A stretch of DNA of 64,000 nt, taken from Actinomycetes bacterium (GTDB taxonomy: Bacteria; Actinomycetota; Coriobacteriia; Coriobacteriales; Eggerthellaceae). The DNA lies in the NCBI GenBank assembly GCA_023394615.1, contig JAEXAI010000019.1, forward strand, positions 140,607 through 204,606. Direction: 5' to 3'. This document shows positions 25,844 through 34,732 of this stretch, piece by piece. Under the pieces are notes generated by a model that saw nothing but the letters and a program-made list of their open reading frames with translations, did not search any database and was not told the DNA's origin. The first letter of the stretch is position 1; the number at the start of each line of letters is the position of its first letter. A program made the translations under genes and the position numbers.

Positions 25844-27196
25844 TTATTCCACCTCTGAAAGATCTTTGCCGGTGTGCTCATGCGAAAGAACCATAGCAAC
25901 GAGCGCTACAACTGCGATGCCCACCATGTAGAAAGCAGGGGCGATGGAGTTGCCGGTAACGGATATCAACCAGAATGAAATGTAGCTTGCGGATCCACCG
26001 AAGATGGCATTGGCCAGATTGAAGCTTAAGGCGAATCCAGAGTAGCGCACGCTGGTGGGGAAGGTCTCGGTTAAATAGCTCGAAAGTGTGCCATCGTTGA
26101 TGGTCAAAATCAAGCACATGAGCAGCTCGACGATAAGGATGGTCGTGAAGTCCAACGTCCCCAGCAGGTTGAAAGCAGGAATAGTGAATACGATAAAGCC
26201 AATGCAAGCAATAATGAGCATGCGTTTGCGTCCCACGCGGTCGGATATGCGGCCTGATATGAAGATGAAGCCGATATAGGCGACCAGGACGATTGTCGTG
26301 ATGGTGGAAGCGGCGGCGGCGTTGTAGTTCAACGTTGCCTCAAGGTAATTGGGAAGATAAGTGAGCACCGCGTAGAAGCCTACAGCATTCAGAACGCATG
26401 CGCCAAACGAGATGATAAGCTTCTTGAAGTGATGCTTGAACAGGGCACGGATAGGCTTTTCCTCACCGGTTTCGCCCTTTGCCTCCAAGTTCGCCTGCAT
26501 CTTTTCGTAGACGGGAGAGTCTTCCAGATGCGAGCGGATGTAGTGGGTCACATAACCCAGAGGACCGGCCAGCCAGAACGGGATGCGCCAACCCCAGGTA
26601 ACGACGAACCATGAATCGGCACCCCAGGTGTTGAACATGAACGTCGCGAACAACGAGCCGATCAGAAGGCCGACGGCAGTGGATGCGGGGACCATTGAGC
26701 AATAGAATCCACGATGGTTCGTGGGAGCGTATTCTGCGATGAACGTCGCGGCACCGGCGTATTCGCCTGAGGCCGAGAAGCTCTGCAGAACGCGGCAGAC
26801 CAGAAGCAGAATGGGTGCCCAGATGCCGATCATGGCATAGGTGGGTAAACAGCCGATTAAGAATGTGCCGCCGCTCATCAGCAAAATGGAAATGGCCAGA
26901 GCCCATTTGCGGCCCTTCTTGTCGCCCATGTTGCCCCAGAAGATTGCACCGATGGGCCTGACCAGAAACGCTAAGGCGAACACGCCGAACGTCATCATGG
27001 TGGCTACCATCTTGTCTTCGCCGGGGAAGAACACCAAGGCGATGACCGTTGCCAGATACGAATAACTGGCATAGTCGAACCACTCGATGAAATTGCCCAT
27101 GAACGATGATAGAACGACTTTCTTGAAAGTCTTATGCTTCTCCTCGTCGCTAATATCGTGTAGCGCAGAAGGAGCTGTCGTGGTTTCGGAACTCAT
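25844..27196 (-). CDS. MFS transporter, metabolite:H+ symporter (MHS/ProP-like) type
   Basis: 450 residues, 12 predicted helices. MHS-family hallmarks: SFMGNFIEWFDYASYSYLAT near residue 31, RPIGAIFWGNMGDKKGRK between TM2 and TM3 and SFSASGEYAGAATFIAEYAP. Relatives carry compatible solutes (proline/betaine), alpha-ketoglutarate, citrate or shikimate in symport with protons. The start follows AAAGAGGAGG. Located in a minus-strand block with a glycine-amidinotransferase homologue, so a guanidino compound, amino acid or betaine-like solute is a reasonable guess only. Confidence 0.9.
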   Translation of the reverse strand: MSSETTTAPSALHDISDEEKHKTFKKVVLSSFMGNFIEWFDYASYSYLATVIALVFFPGEDKMVATMMTFGVFALAFLVRPIGAIFWGNMGDKKGRKWALAISILLMSGGTFLIGCLPTYAMIGIWAPILLLVCRVLQSFSASGEYAGAATFIAEYAPTNHRGFYCSMVPASTAVGLLIGSLFATFMFNTWGADSWFVVTWGWRIPFWLAGPLGYVTHYIRSHLEDSPVYEKMQANLEAKGETGEEKPIRALFKHHFKKLIISFGACVLNAVGFYAVLTYLPNYLEATLNYNAAAASTITTIVLVAYIGFIFISGRISDRVGRKRMLIIACIGFIVFTIPAFNLLGTLDFTTILIVELLMCLILTINDGTLSSYLTETFPTSVRYSGFALSFNLANAIFGGSASYISFWLISVTGNSIAPAFYMVGIAVVALVAMVLSHEHTGKDLSEVE

Positions 27197-27367
27197 AGAA
27201 ACCTCCTCTTTAAAGGCGTCTGTCGGATGTGGCGCCTGGACTTAATAAGATTATACCTGTTGTGATGAAAGGCGTCCGATTTTATTGGGAGGGTTTTGAG
27301 ATGTTTACCCTGCGTTAACAAAAACGGTCGGTTTCAAGCCTCAATGGCATTTGTTCTGATTTGATTC

Positions 27368-27400
27368 GGGGCGACTGATGCATGTGCAATCAGCCGCCCC
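27368..27400. terminator. hairpin between the unknown gene and the MFS gene
   Basis: GGGGCG-A-CTGAT (27368-27379) pairs with ATCAG-C-CGCCCC (27389-27400), one internal mismatch, 9-nt loop. No clear T-run on either side; a weak terminator or processing hairpin. Confidence 0.45.
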
Positions 27401-27453
27401 GCGTGCCGTTCCCAATCGGTGCAGAGACGTGGAATTGATCGGGAAGTGCGAAA

Positions 27454-28014
27454 CTAGTATTCGAATATCAGATCGGATTGTGCTTTGCTGGCCTTATCGA
27501 TAAAGGCGCGTGTGGCTTTTTGACCACCTTGGACAAGCTTCTCCAGCACAATGCGCTTCAAGCGCGGGTACTCGTTTATGCCATACCATGCGAAAGCGGT
27601 GCCGGCCACGTAGGCCTCAACGATGGAGTGGACGGGGGCGCTGGCATCGCGCTTGGCGTCGGCTGCCAGATACTCCTGAATCTCGTCGGCGCAAACTTCA
27701 CGGATGACCTGCTCGTTTATCTCTAAGTCGCGTGCGAGGCGCTCAAGCTGATACGTTACTTCGGCATCGTTTGCATGTGGGAAATACGTTACGTCGAACG
27801 TGACGGCGGCGACGCCTGAAGCCTTGGCGAATTCCAGCAAATCGTCGAGTTTCATCATCTGCACATGGTTTTCCGTGCGCTCTGTGATGTCTAGTTCGGC
27901 GGGAAAGCCTTTCATGCCGCGAGCCTCGATGGCGGCCGTCAGCTCGTTTTCGGGGATAGCGGGCTCGAAAGTCATATCAGTTTTGATATGCACGAGCGTT
28001 TTCGTTATCTTCAT
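27454..28014 (-). CDS. hypothetical protein, 186 residues
   Basis: No family recognised. Soluble, mixed alpha/beta at the N-terminus (ITKTLVHIKTDMTFEPAIPE, FDVTYFPHANDAEVTY) and helical afterwards, with YGINEYPRLKRIVLEKL near the C-terminus. It starts 57 nt after the DMT transporter stop on the same strand and is probably co-transcribed with it, so it may have an accessory role in the same metabolism. Confidence 0.6.
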   Translation of the reverse strand: MKITKTLVHIKTDMTFEPAIPENELTAAIEARGMKGFPAELDITERTENHVQMMKLDDLLEFAKASGVAAVTFDVTYFPHANDAEVTYQLERLARDLEINEQVIREVCADEIQEYLAADAKRDASAPVHSIVEAYVAGTAFAWYGINEYPRLKRIVLEKLVQGGQKATRAFIDKASKAQSDLIFEY

Positions 28015-28071
28015 ATGTCACAGATCCCTTCTATTGGGTCGCAGTGGGCGAGGGAAGGGGGCAAAGCGCAA

Positions 28072-29205
28072 TTAGCGCAGGCCCTCTTTCATTTCCTCTT
28101 CGGCGATATGGTCGGCCAAATTCTCGCTGATAGTCTCTTCTTGCTTCTGTTTGCGGCTGGCGACCATGGCCTTCAAAGAAGGCACAGCACCACCGCAGAT
28201 AATCAGTGCGCCGCCTATGATGGTATTAACCGTCAGAGGCTCGCCGAATACGACTAGGCCGGTAAAGATGGCCACGGGGACTTCCCAGTAAGCGATCGTG
28301 CCATAGTCGGCTGCCGGAAGATTGCGACCTGCAACAAGCAAGAAGCCCAAGGCGATAGGTCCGCAGATGATCCACAACAGCACTGCGCCAATCCAGTTGA
28401 ATGTAGTGAAGTGCACGTTCAGAGCCCAGTTTTCCATGCCGGGCTGTGCGCCGAGGGCATTCAACACGATGGTGATAGCGCCTGCGCCCAAAGCAGCAAA
28501 GATGAAGTTCCATACGCCACGAGCGGTGGTGTCGGCATCTTTGCGATAGCCGTTGAAGAACATCGAAGCGCCATAGAAGAAACCGGAAGCCAGGCCGAAT
28601 GCGTCGCCTAAGCCCTTTTGAGGGAACTCAGGTGTGGAAGTAACCAAGCTGAAGTCGAGGAAGAAACCCTTGCTGGAAAAGCCCATCAGGTTTTCGCCGA
28701 ACAACATACCTACGAACACCATGACCAAGCAGCCCCATTGAAGGCCTGACATTGGTTCTTTTCTGAATATCTTGGCTAAAAGCACGCAAATGACAGGACC
28801 AATATAGATGAACAGCACGGCATTGGATACGGTGGTCAAAAGCGTAGATGTCACATAGCAAGCCAAGGACATGCCAATCATCAAACCACCCAAGGCAATG
28901 GAGGGGGTCAATTTCAGTTTCTTGAACACCTGTACCTTGCGCGTCGCGAACATCAGGATAACGAAGAATATCACGCCCATAGTCATTCGACCAACGGCCA
29001 TCAATGCCCCGATGCTGTCGCCTGCATTTAAGCCTTGGGTAGAGTCGAACAAATTCGTGCGGGTGGCCCAGCGGCTGAACAAGGGCACTAAGCCCATGCC
29101 CGTTGCCGATATCAGCATGGCTATGGTGCCCCAGCCGATATTCATCTTGTACTTACCGCTCCCATCGCCGGTTTCGGCCGGTTTGGTTTCCTTTGACGTT
29201 GCCAT
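28072..29205 (-). CDS. DMT-superfamily (EamA-type) transporter
   Basis: 377 residues, about ten predicted helices in two EamA-like repeats: first repeat about 25-150 (ISATGMGLVPLFSRWATR, TVSNAVLFIYIGPVICVLLAKIF at its end), second about 200-345 (YGTIAYWEVPVAIFTGLVVFGEPLT). Polar N-terminus and charged C-terminal tail (KQKQEETISENLADHIAEEE). Such carriers commonly export amino acids or nucleotides-like metabolites. AGGAGG lies before the ATG. Next to the amidinotransferase gene, whose terminator separates the two. Confidence 0.87.
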   Translation of the reverse strand: MATSKETKPAETGDGSGKYKMNIGWGTIAMLISATGMGLVPLFSRWATRTNLFDSTQGLNAGDSIGALMAVGRMTMGVIFFVILMFATRKVQVFKKLKLTPSIALGGLMIGMSLACYVTSTLLTTVSNAVLFIYIGPVICVLLAKIFRKEPMSGLQWGCLVMVFVGMLFGENLMGFSSKGFFLDFSLVTSTPEFPQKGLGDAFGLASGFFYGASMFFNGYRKDADTTARGVWNFIFAALGAGAITIVLNALGAQPGMENWALNVHFTTFNWIGAVLLWIICGPIALGFLLVAGRNLPAADYGTIAYWEVPVAIFTGLVVFGEPLTVNTIIGGALIICGGAVPSLKAMVASRKQKQEETISENLADHIAEEEMKEGLR

Positions 29206-29351
29206 GAACCCCTCCTTTTCTGTTTTGAGACAAAACTTGTCTAATCCCCCTATAGGGAGGATGTTTCAATGTATTTGTTTGGGATGTTAATCGTGCTGGG
29301 GGAGTCGCTCTCTCGGTGCTCTTCCAACACGATCGTGAAGCGTAAAATTCC

Positions 29352-29395
29352 AGACAAAAGGGGGTTCAGCTCCTTGAAGAAACCGAACCCCCTTT
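29352..29395 (-). terminator. terminator after the amidinotransferase gene
   Basis: Perfect 11-bp stem AAAGGGGGTTC (29357-29367) / GAACCCCCTTT (29385-29395); on the minus strand followed by TTTTGTCTGG, about 40 nt after the stop at 29435. Confidence 0.85.
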
Positions 29396-29434
29396 CTTGT
29401 CAGTAGTCCTATGCCTTAGCAGGCGAGTTGAAAA

Positions 29435-30583
29435 CTAGTCGTTCCACATTTCGGGACGGACGAGCGTGCAGTCCTTGACGCGGTTCGGGAAGTAATCCTC
29501 GCATCCGCCTTCGCGATAGACGTCTGCGGTGGAGCAATGCAGGCCGCCGCCGAACGGATAAGCGTCGCGCAGGTCGCAAGGAATAACGTTCATGCCCAAC
29601 TTGTCCATCTGCTCCTGCTGATGCACTTCGGAAGCCTCGACGATGACGGTCTTGGGGTCCAGCACCAGGCAGTTCATGGACAGCCACACGGAGCTGTAGC
29701 ACAGCGCAGGCGGTTCGGTGTGAGCCGGCTGAGCGGCGTCGACAACTTCCCAGCCATTGGCCTTGAAGATGTCGAGCTGGCCCTCGGCTGCGTGACGATG
29801 CGGGTTGTTGATGATCAGGCCCGGACGCAGCGGCACGAAGGTCGCGTCGATGTGGATAGGATACGGGTCGCCAGGGAAGTTCATGGCATGGATGCGCAGT
29901 TCAGGATAGTAGCGCTGGAACCATTCCATGGCTGCACGGTTGGTGGTCAGGCCGTGCTGGATGAAGACGTCTTTGCCCATACGCATGAGGTCGGCTGCGT
30001 CCCACATCGGCTCAACTTCAGTGGTCACGAAGTCTTTGGCAGCGGTCCTCTTCAGACGGTCTTCCAGAGAGATCTTCTCGTCGTAGTAGTCATGCTTGTA
30101 AGACCTGTTGGTCAAACGGGGGCGGGGAGCCTGGGTCCACAGGAACTCGGGATCCTCCTCGAAGTACTGCTCCATCAGGGGCCAGTACGCCAAGTACTCG
30201 AAGTAACGGCAGCGGAAGCTGTTGGCTGCGGACATGATCTCGTTGCCCATGGTCAGCAGGATGTCGCGAGGAGGCATGCAGGTCATCATGGAGTCGTTGC
30301 GGAAGTCGGGGGTGCCGATTGCCTGGTTCCACTGCAGAGGAGTGGGACGGTCGACGATGACGCCGTGGTCTTCAAGAATCTTGACGAGGTTCTCGAGGCA
30401 TTCGTTGCCGCGCTCGACGGTGGCGAGAGGACGGAGGCCCCACATGCCGCGCATCTCAGAGTCGACAGGCACCTTCTCGGAGGTGGCGGGCTCCTCGGGC
30501 GGAATCATGGAATTGTCGCAGCGACCGACGATAACGCGCTTCAGCGGATCCCAGTCGTTCCATGAGTTTACGATCTTTGCCAT
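29435..30583 (-). CDS. glycine amidinotransferase (AGAT) homologue
   Basis: 382 residues, pentein/amidinotransferase fold. Close in pattern to vertebrate L-arginine:glycine amidinotransferase: NSWNDWDPLKRVIVGRCDN, PRDILLTMGNEIMSA, FVTTEVEPMWDAADLMRMGKD (catalytic Asp), PYPIHIDATFVPLRPG (catalytic His) and the nucleophile Cys in GGGLHCSTADVYREGG. Family enzymes move an amidino group from arginine to an amine, giving ornithine plus a guanidino compound (guanidinoacetate, the creatine precursor, in animals; other acceptors in streptomycin and cylindrospermopsin synthesis). The acceptor here cannot be read from sequence. A strong promoter and palindrome lie upstream; transporters follow. Confidence 0.88.
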   Translation of the reverse strand: MAKIVNSWNDWDPLKRVIVGRCDNSMIPPEEPATSEKVPVDSEMRGMWGLRPLATVERGNECLENLVKILEDHGVIVDRPTPLQWNQAIGTPDFRNDSMMTCMPPRDILLTMGNEIMSAANSFRCRYFEYLAYWPLMEQYFEEDPEFLWTQAPRPRLTNRSYKHDYYDEKISLEDRLKRTAAKDFVTTEVEPMWDAADLMRMGKDVFIQHGLTTNRAAMEWFQRYYPELRIHAMNFPGDPYPIHIDATFVPLRPGLIINNPHRHAAEGQLDIFKANGWEVVDAAQPAHTEPPALCYSSVWLSMNCLVLDPKTVIVEASEVHQQEQMDKLGMNVIPCDLRDAYPFGGGLHCSTADVYREGGCEDYFPNRVKDCTLVRPEMWND

Positions 30584-30771
30584 AGCGAAACTCCTTTCTT
30601 GGAAGTCTTTCCGGCTTCCTTTACCAAACTAAAACTACTACTTCTTATGCAGCAACCGACTTATATAAAAACTCAGAAGATCGATGTCGGAAGAAACCTA
30701 AACTTTGTGTTCTTCCGGCATCTTGTAGGATCTGCCGAGCTATCTACAGTTTCCGGATTGCTCATGTCTGC

Positions 30772-30803
30772 ATTATAGGACGGTTTTTGTGCACTTGCAA
30801 GAA
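30772..30803 (-). promoter_or_regulatory. amidinotransferase promoter with TetR-like palindrome
   Basis: On the minus strand TTGCAA (30800-30795), 17-nt spacer, TATAAT (30777-30772): a strong promoter. TTTGTGCA-CT-TGCAAGAA (30786-30803) overlaps the -35 and spacer and shares TTTGTGCA and the CT/AG-centred dyad with the tetR-region palindrome at 25742-25759. Confidence 0.7.
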
Positions 30804-31091
30804 AATATTATGAGGGTATAAAGGGCAATTTTAGAAATAATGAATAAATAATGTATTCAGAATCTTGCAATTGCATAAAACGGGATATTTGAGGTTTTAA
30901 AACGGAAAAATATTTTTTCAACTGTCCGAAAACAACTCCAGAAATCAGGTGAGAGCTTCCGAAAACACCTCTAGATATACCATTCGCGGGTCAAAACCAG
31001 CTACACGTTTTGACATGCTGCTGTGCCTTTTCATGAACCTTACGCCCACTGCTTTGCTGAGACGCTCATGTCGCATGCGCTCGCCCATGCA

Positions 31092-31128
31092 AGGTTTTCG
31101 AAAGGTTTCTGAAAGGTTTTCGTCAAGG
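31092..31128 (+). repeat. short imperfect direct repeats in the rpsF upstream region
   Basis: AAGGTTTTCG, AAAGGTTTCTG and AAAGGTTTTCG occur in tandem. Probably slippage; no function assigned. Confidence 0.5.
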
Positions 31129-31247
31129 TGTCCCTGCGATGATGGAACTGGCTGCCGACGGGGCAGCTTCAGGGGGATCGGTGAAAGCAGATGAGCACAT
31201 CAGGCATCGGCATGTGGGTAAAAGATGGAGAGTCCGCAGGGTTTTCC

Positions 31248-31276
31248 TTGCGCAATCATCGCGCGTTTGTTACGAT
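31248..31276 (+). promoter_or_regulatory. promoter of the rpsF-ssb-rpsR-rplI operon
   Basis: TTGCGC (31248-31253), 17-nt spacer, TACGAT (31271-31276), about 67 nt before the rpsF start. Confidence 0.6.
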
Positions 31277-31349
31277 ACTGCAGCTAAATCCTGCTTCGGA
31301 TAAACGCCTTTTCAGCTCCGAAGCCGTTAAGTCCGAAGGAGGTGAGCTG

Positions 31350-31643
31350 ATGAAGGCTTATGAATTGCTGTATTTTGTAGCTCCGTCGATCGACGAAGAC
31401 TCCCGTATTGCTGTTGCACAACGCATCGAATCCATTGTTTCCGAGGGAAACGGTGAAATCGACAATGTGGAAGAGTGGGGCAAGCGCAAACTTGCTTACG
31501 AGGTAGAAGGTTTGACCGAGGGCGACTACACACTCGTCAACTTCCATGCAGATCCCGACAATATCGCCGAGCTCGATCGCGTCCTGCGCATCAGTGATGT
31601 TGCAAAACGTCACATGATTGTGCGTCGCAACGACCGCGACTAA
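31350..31643 (+). CDS. rpsF: 30S ribosomal protein S6
   Basis: 97 residues. Typical S6: YELLYFVAPSIDEDSR, WGKRKLAYEVEGLTEGDYTLVNF, LRISDVAKRHMIVRRN. The ATG at 31350 follows AAGGAGGTGAGCTG, an ideal ribosome site, so in-frame upstream starts are rejected. First gene of the conserved rpsF-ssb-rpsR-rplI cluster. Confidence 0.97.
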   Translation: MKAYELLYFVAPSIDEDSRIAVAQRIESIVSEGNGEIDNVEEWGKRKLAYEVEGLTEGDYTLVNFHADPDNIAELDRVLRISDVAKRHMIVRRNDRD

Positions 31644-31697
31644 TGTATGAGGGAGTAGATGGATGCGTCCATCGAGCATGAGAGTAAGGATAAGACC

Positions 31698-32135
31698 ATG
31701 AGCATAAACCGAGTGATCATTAGCGGAAACCTGACGCGCGACCCTGAATTGCGCTCGACTGCCGGCGGACTGCCGGTGCTGGGATTCGGCGTTGCGGTCA
31801 ACGACCGTCGCAAAAACCAGCAGACTGGTGAGTGGGAAGACTACCCGAATTTCGTGGATTGCACGATGTTCGGCACCCGCGCCCAGAGCATTTCGAATTT
31901 CCTGCATAAGGGAAGCAAAGTAGCCATCGAAGGCAAACTGCGCTGGTCCCAGTGGGAGCGCGAAGGTCAGAAGCGAAGCAAGATCGAAGTCATCGTCGAT
32001 GAGATAGAGTTTATGTCTCCGCGCGACGGAGGCTCCTCGGCATCGTATGTACCGCAAGCCCCAGCCCAAGCGGCCCCGGTGCAAGCGGCGCCGGCGGTGA
32101 ACGCTTCGGTCTATGATGAAGACATCCCATTTTAG
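31698..32135 (+). CDS. ssb: single-stranded DNA-binding protein
   Basis: 145 residues. OB fold (1-110; INRVIISGNLTRDPELRST, VDCTMFGTRAQSISNFLHKGSKVAIEGKLRW) and an Ala/Pro/Gln-rich linker ending in the acidic interaction tip YDEDIPF that recruits replication and repair proteins. Start at 31698 preceded by AAGGA. Confidence 0.97.
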   Translation: MSINRVIISGNLTRDPELRSTAGGLPVLGFGVAVNDRRKNQQTGEWEDYPNFVDCTMFGTRAQSISNFLHKGSKVAIEGKLRWSQWEREGQKRSKIEVIVDEIEFMSPRDGGSSASYVPQAPAQAAPVQAAPAVNASVYDEDIPF

Positions 32136-32158
32136 GGAACACGAAAAAGAGGTTTTAA

Positions 32159-32422
32159 ATGTCTGAATACGTGAAGCAGCCTCGTCGCAAGTACTGCCAG
32201 TTCTGCAAAGAAAAGACCGAGTACATCGACTATAAAGATACTCAGATGCTGCGTAAATATGTAACCGACCGCGGAAAAATCAAGCCGCGTCGCGTGACGG
32301 GTGCCTGCACCCAGCATCAACGCGACATTGCAAACGCCGTCAAACGCGCTCGTGCAATGGCCTTGATGCCCTATGCCGTTCCTGCCGTTAGCGGCCGCGG
32401 CGACCGCCGCAAGCGCGATTAA
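32159..32422 (+). CDS. rpsR: 30S ribosomal protein S18
   Basis: 87 residues; YVKQPRRKYCQFCKEKTEYIDYKD, MLRKYVTDRGKIKPRRVTG and HQRDIANAVKRARAMALMPY are classic S18 blocks. The CxxC pair (CQFC) shows a zinc-retaining (C+) form. Confidence 0.97.
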   Translation: MSEYVKQPRRKYCQFCKEKTEYIDYKDTQMLRKYVTDRGKIKPRRVTGACTQHQRDIANAVKRARAMALMPYAVPAVSGRGDRRKRD

Positions 32423-32435
32423 CAGGAGGCATGAC

Positions 32436-33005
32436 ATGAAAGTGATTTTGCTCCAAGAAGTGAAAGGGAAAGGTATCGAAGGCGATGTCATATCCGTCGC
32501 AGACGGTTTCGCCAACAATTACCTGCTCCCCCGCAAGATGGCCGTGCTAGCAACGAAGGGCAACCTCAAGCAGCTCGATCAGCGCCGTCACAACATTGCC
32601 AAACGCGAAGAAGGTCGCATCGCTGCAGCCAACCAGATGAATGATTCTCTGAATGGTCTGACGGTGCTCGTGAACGCTCGCGTTGGCGAAGAGGGACAGC
32701 TGTTCGGATCAGTCACCACGCAGATGATTGCCGACGCTCTGAAAGAGCAGTTCGAAATCGAGATCGACAAGAAACTCATCGACCTTGCCGCCCCTATCAA
32801 AACGGCTGGCAAGCATCAGGCGAACGTTTCTTTGCATCGCGACGTTAAAAGCACACTCAACCTGCTGGTCGGGGATGCTGACACTCTGGCAGCTATCGAA
32901 GCCGAAGATGTTGCAGAAGAGATTGTTGAAGACGTAGTCGAGACCGTCATCGAAGATGCGGTTATCGCCGAAGCTATCGAAGAAGCAGAGGAATCCGCCG
33001 AGTAA
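32436..33005 (+). CDS. rplI: 50S ribosomal protein L9 with acidic C-terminal extension
   Basis: 189 residues. Normal two-domain L9 (1-150; MKVILLQEVKGKG, GDVISVADGFANNYLLPRKMA and a C-terminal domain with VSLHRDVKSTLNLLV) followed by about 38 extra Glu/Ala/Val-rich residues (EAEDVAEEIVEDVVE...EESAE). Family members are usually about 150 long, so the tail is an add-on. The start at 32436 follows ACAGGAGG. Confidence 0.95.
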   Translation: MKVILLQEVKGKGIEGDVISVADGFANNYLLPRKMAVLATKGNLKQLDQRRHNIAKREEGRIAAANQMNDSLNGLTVLVNARVGEEGQLFGSVTTQMIADALKEQFEIEIDKKLIDLAAPIKTAGKHQANVSLHRDVKSTLNLLVGDADTLAAIEAEDVAEEIVEDVVETVIEDAVIAEAIEEAEESAE

Positions 33006-33054
33006 TCGGACGATTCTCGCGCACCGCTGCAAAACGGTGCTCTCTTTTGCCTTG

Positions 33055-33093
33055 AACCTCCCCAAAGACATTACGTCGATGGGGAGGTTTTTT
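33055..33093 (+). terminator. terminator of the ribosomal protein operon
   Basis: AACCTCCCC (33055-33063) / GGGGAGGTT (33081-33089) plus TTTTTT. A smaller hairpin GCACCG/CGGTGC with T-rich tail lies just before it (33021-33045). Confidence 0.85.
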
Positions 33094-33236
33094 CGTTGGC
33101 CTATCATGTGCATCGGTGCGCCTGTGGGATACTGGATAAAACTTGAAGCATACCTATGATTGAACCCATATCAGCTGCATGCTCGAGGCAACATGGGTGA
33201 TGTGCGAACGGTGAAACGAAAAGGGATTTATCGATT

Positions 33237-34694
33237 ATGGCGAATTATTCAACAGGCCGAAATGATGGGACCGCTTGGGCTCCAGGCAATCAAGAGCGTT
33301 TTGGCTCCCAACAGGGTCGACCCATGCGTGGTGCGCCTGCTGACAAACAGATTCCCCAGAATATCGAGGCTGAGCAATCGGTGTTAGCTGCGTGCATGCT
33401 GAATCAGGATGCCATAGACGAAGTGGCTACGAAGCTTTCGGCGGAAAGCTTTTTTCGTCCGGCGCATCAGATTATATTCGCGGGCATGATGGACCTTCAC
33501 ACTCGCAACCTGCCTATCGACCAGATATCCCTCGCCGAGAATCTGCGGGCTTCGGGGCAGCTCGAGGCGGTGGGGGGCAAGGCGTATCTGGTGGAATTGG
33601 CGGACAATACGTTCGCGCTGACGAACTGGGTGAACCATACCGAAATAGTGAAACGCACATCGATACTGCGCAACCTCATCTATGCATCTGCCCAGATTAC
33701 GGCAATGGCATACGATGCCCCAGATGATTTGAACGAAGTGGTGGAAGACGCAGAGAAAACCCTGTTTGCCGTCACGGAAAAACGCGTGTCATCATCGTTT
33801 AAGCCTATCGACAAGTTGCTGTCGGATGCGTTTGAGGAAATCACGAAACTGGCCGAGCAAAAAAGCCACATGGCTGGTGTGCCGACCGGCTTTACCGACG
33901 TGGATGAGCTGTTTCACGGCTTGCGCGGTGGAGACTTGCTCATATTGGCAGCCCGACCCGGCGTGGGCAAGACCTCGCTGGCGCTGAATCTTGCAGCGAA
34001 TGCGGCCAAAGCTGGTTTTCCCACCACGTTTTTCTCGCTTGAGATGAGCGCCTCTCAACTAGTGCAGCGTATTTTATGCTCTGAGGCGAAAATCGGGCTT
34101 TCCAAAGTGCGCGGTGGCTTTTTAGGCGAGGCCGACTGGCAGGCGTTGGCCGATGCTATAGGCAGGCTCTCGAACGCCGAACTTTATATCGACGACACCC
34201 CCTCGCTTTCTATTTTGGAAGCACGAGCCAAAGCGCGCCGTGAGTTGCGAAACAAGGAAAACGGGCTGATCATCGTAGACTACCTGCAGTTGATGCAACC
34301 CCCGCAAGCCCGCCGAGATGGCAATCGCGCCGTGGAAGTGGGCGAGATATCGCGAGGGCTCAAGGTGCTGGCGAAAGAGATGAACATGCCGGTTATCGCG
34401 CTTTCCCAGTTGTCGCGCGCTATCGAGACCCGCGGGAAAAGCAAACGCCCTATGCTTTCCGACCTGCGTGAGTCTGGTTCTATCGAACAGGACGCAGACA
34501 TCGTTATGTTTATCGATCGCAGTATGGATGAAATGGAGGCCGAAAGCGACGAGCGTCCCGAATGGGGCACTGCAAACCTGATTGTGGCGAAACACCGCAA
34601 TGGTCCTACGCGCGATATCACGTTATCGTGGACGCCCGAAAACACGACATTCGGCGACTATATCGACGCTTCGCGCTACGAAGGCGCAATCTAG
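33237..34694 (+). CDS. dnaB: replicative DNA helicase
   Basis: 485 residues. About 35 polar lead residues, DnaB N-terminal helical domain (PQNIEAEQSVLAACMLNQDAI), linker helix, RecA-like motor: PTGFTDVDELFHGLRGGDLLILAARPGVGKTSLAL (Walker A), FSLEMS, LIIVDYLQLM (Walker B), ALSQLSRAIE and the arginine-finger region KHRNGPT. Unwinds DNA at the fork as a hexamer. No intein. A leader of about 140 nt separates it from rplI. Confidence 0.97.
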   Translation: MANYSTGRNDGTAWAPGNQERFGSQQGRPMRGAPADKQIPQNIEAEQSVLAACMLNQDAIDEVATKLSAESFFRPAHQIIFAGMMDLHTRNLPIDQISLAENLRASGQLEAVGGKAYLVELADNTFALTNWVNHTEIVKRTSILRNLIYASAQITAMAYDAPDDLNEVVEDAEKTLFAVTEKRVSSSFKPIDKLLSDAFEEITKLAEQKSHMAGVPTGFTDVDELFHGLRGGDLLILAARPGVGKTSLALNLAANAAKAGFPTTFFSLEMSASQLVQRILCSEAKIGLSKVRGGFLGEADWQALADAIGRLSNAELYIDDTPSLSILEARAKARRELRNKENGLIIVDYLQLMQPPQARRDGNRAVEVGEISRGLKVLAKEMNMPVIALSQLSRAIETRGKSKRPMLSDLRESGSIEQDADIVMFIDRSMDEMEAESDERPEWGTANLIVAKHRNGPTRDITLSWTPENTTFGDYIDASRYEGAI

Positions 34695-34732
34695 GTACCC
34701 ATCAATTGGCGTTTCGCGCTACACTACTACTC

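Larger units (their letters stand above)
30584..31349. other. 766-nt intergenic region between divergent amidinotransferase and rpsF
   Basis: Contains the minus-strand amidinotransferase promoter (30772-30803) with a leader of about 180 nt, an AT-rich core (about 30800-30960), a short direct-repeat patch (31092-31128) and the rpsF promoter (31248-31276). A plus-strand frame at 30949-31194 is present but has Arg/Ser-rich, gene-unlike composition and no ribosome site. No gene is supported. Confidence 0.6.

Noticed and set aside
29537..30565. 342-codon open frame on the plus strand
   Set aside because: Antisense to the amidinotransferase gene, which has all catalytic motifs; the plus product is unlike any family.
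30949..31194. Small plus-strand frame before rpsF
   Set aside because: Arg/Ser-rich composition, no ribosome site, and it crosses the AT-rich promoter region.
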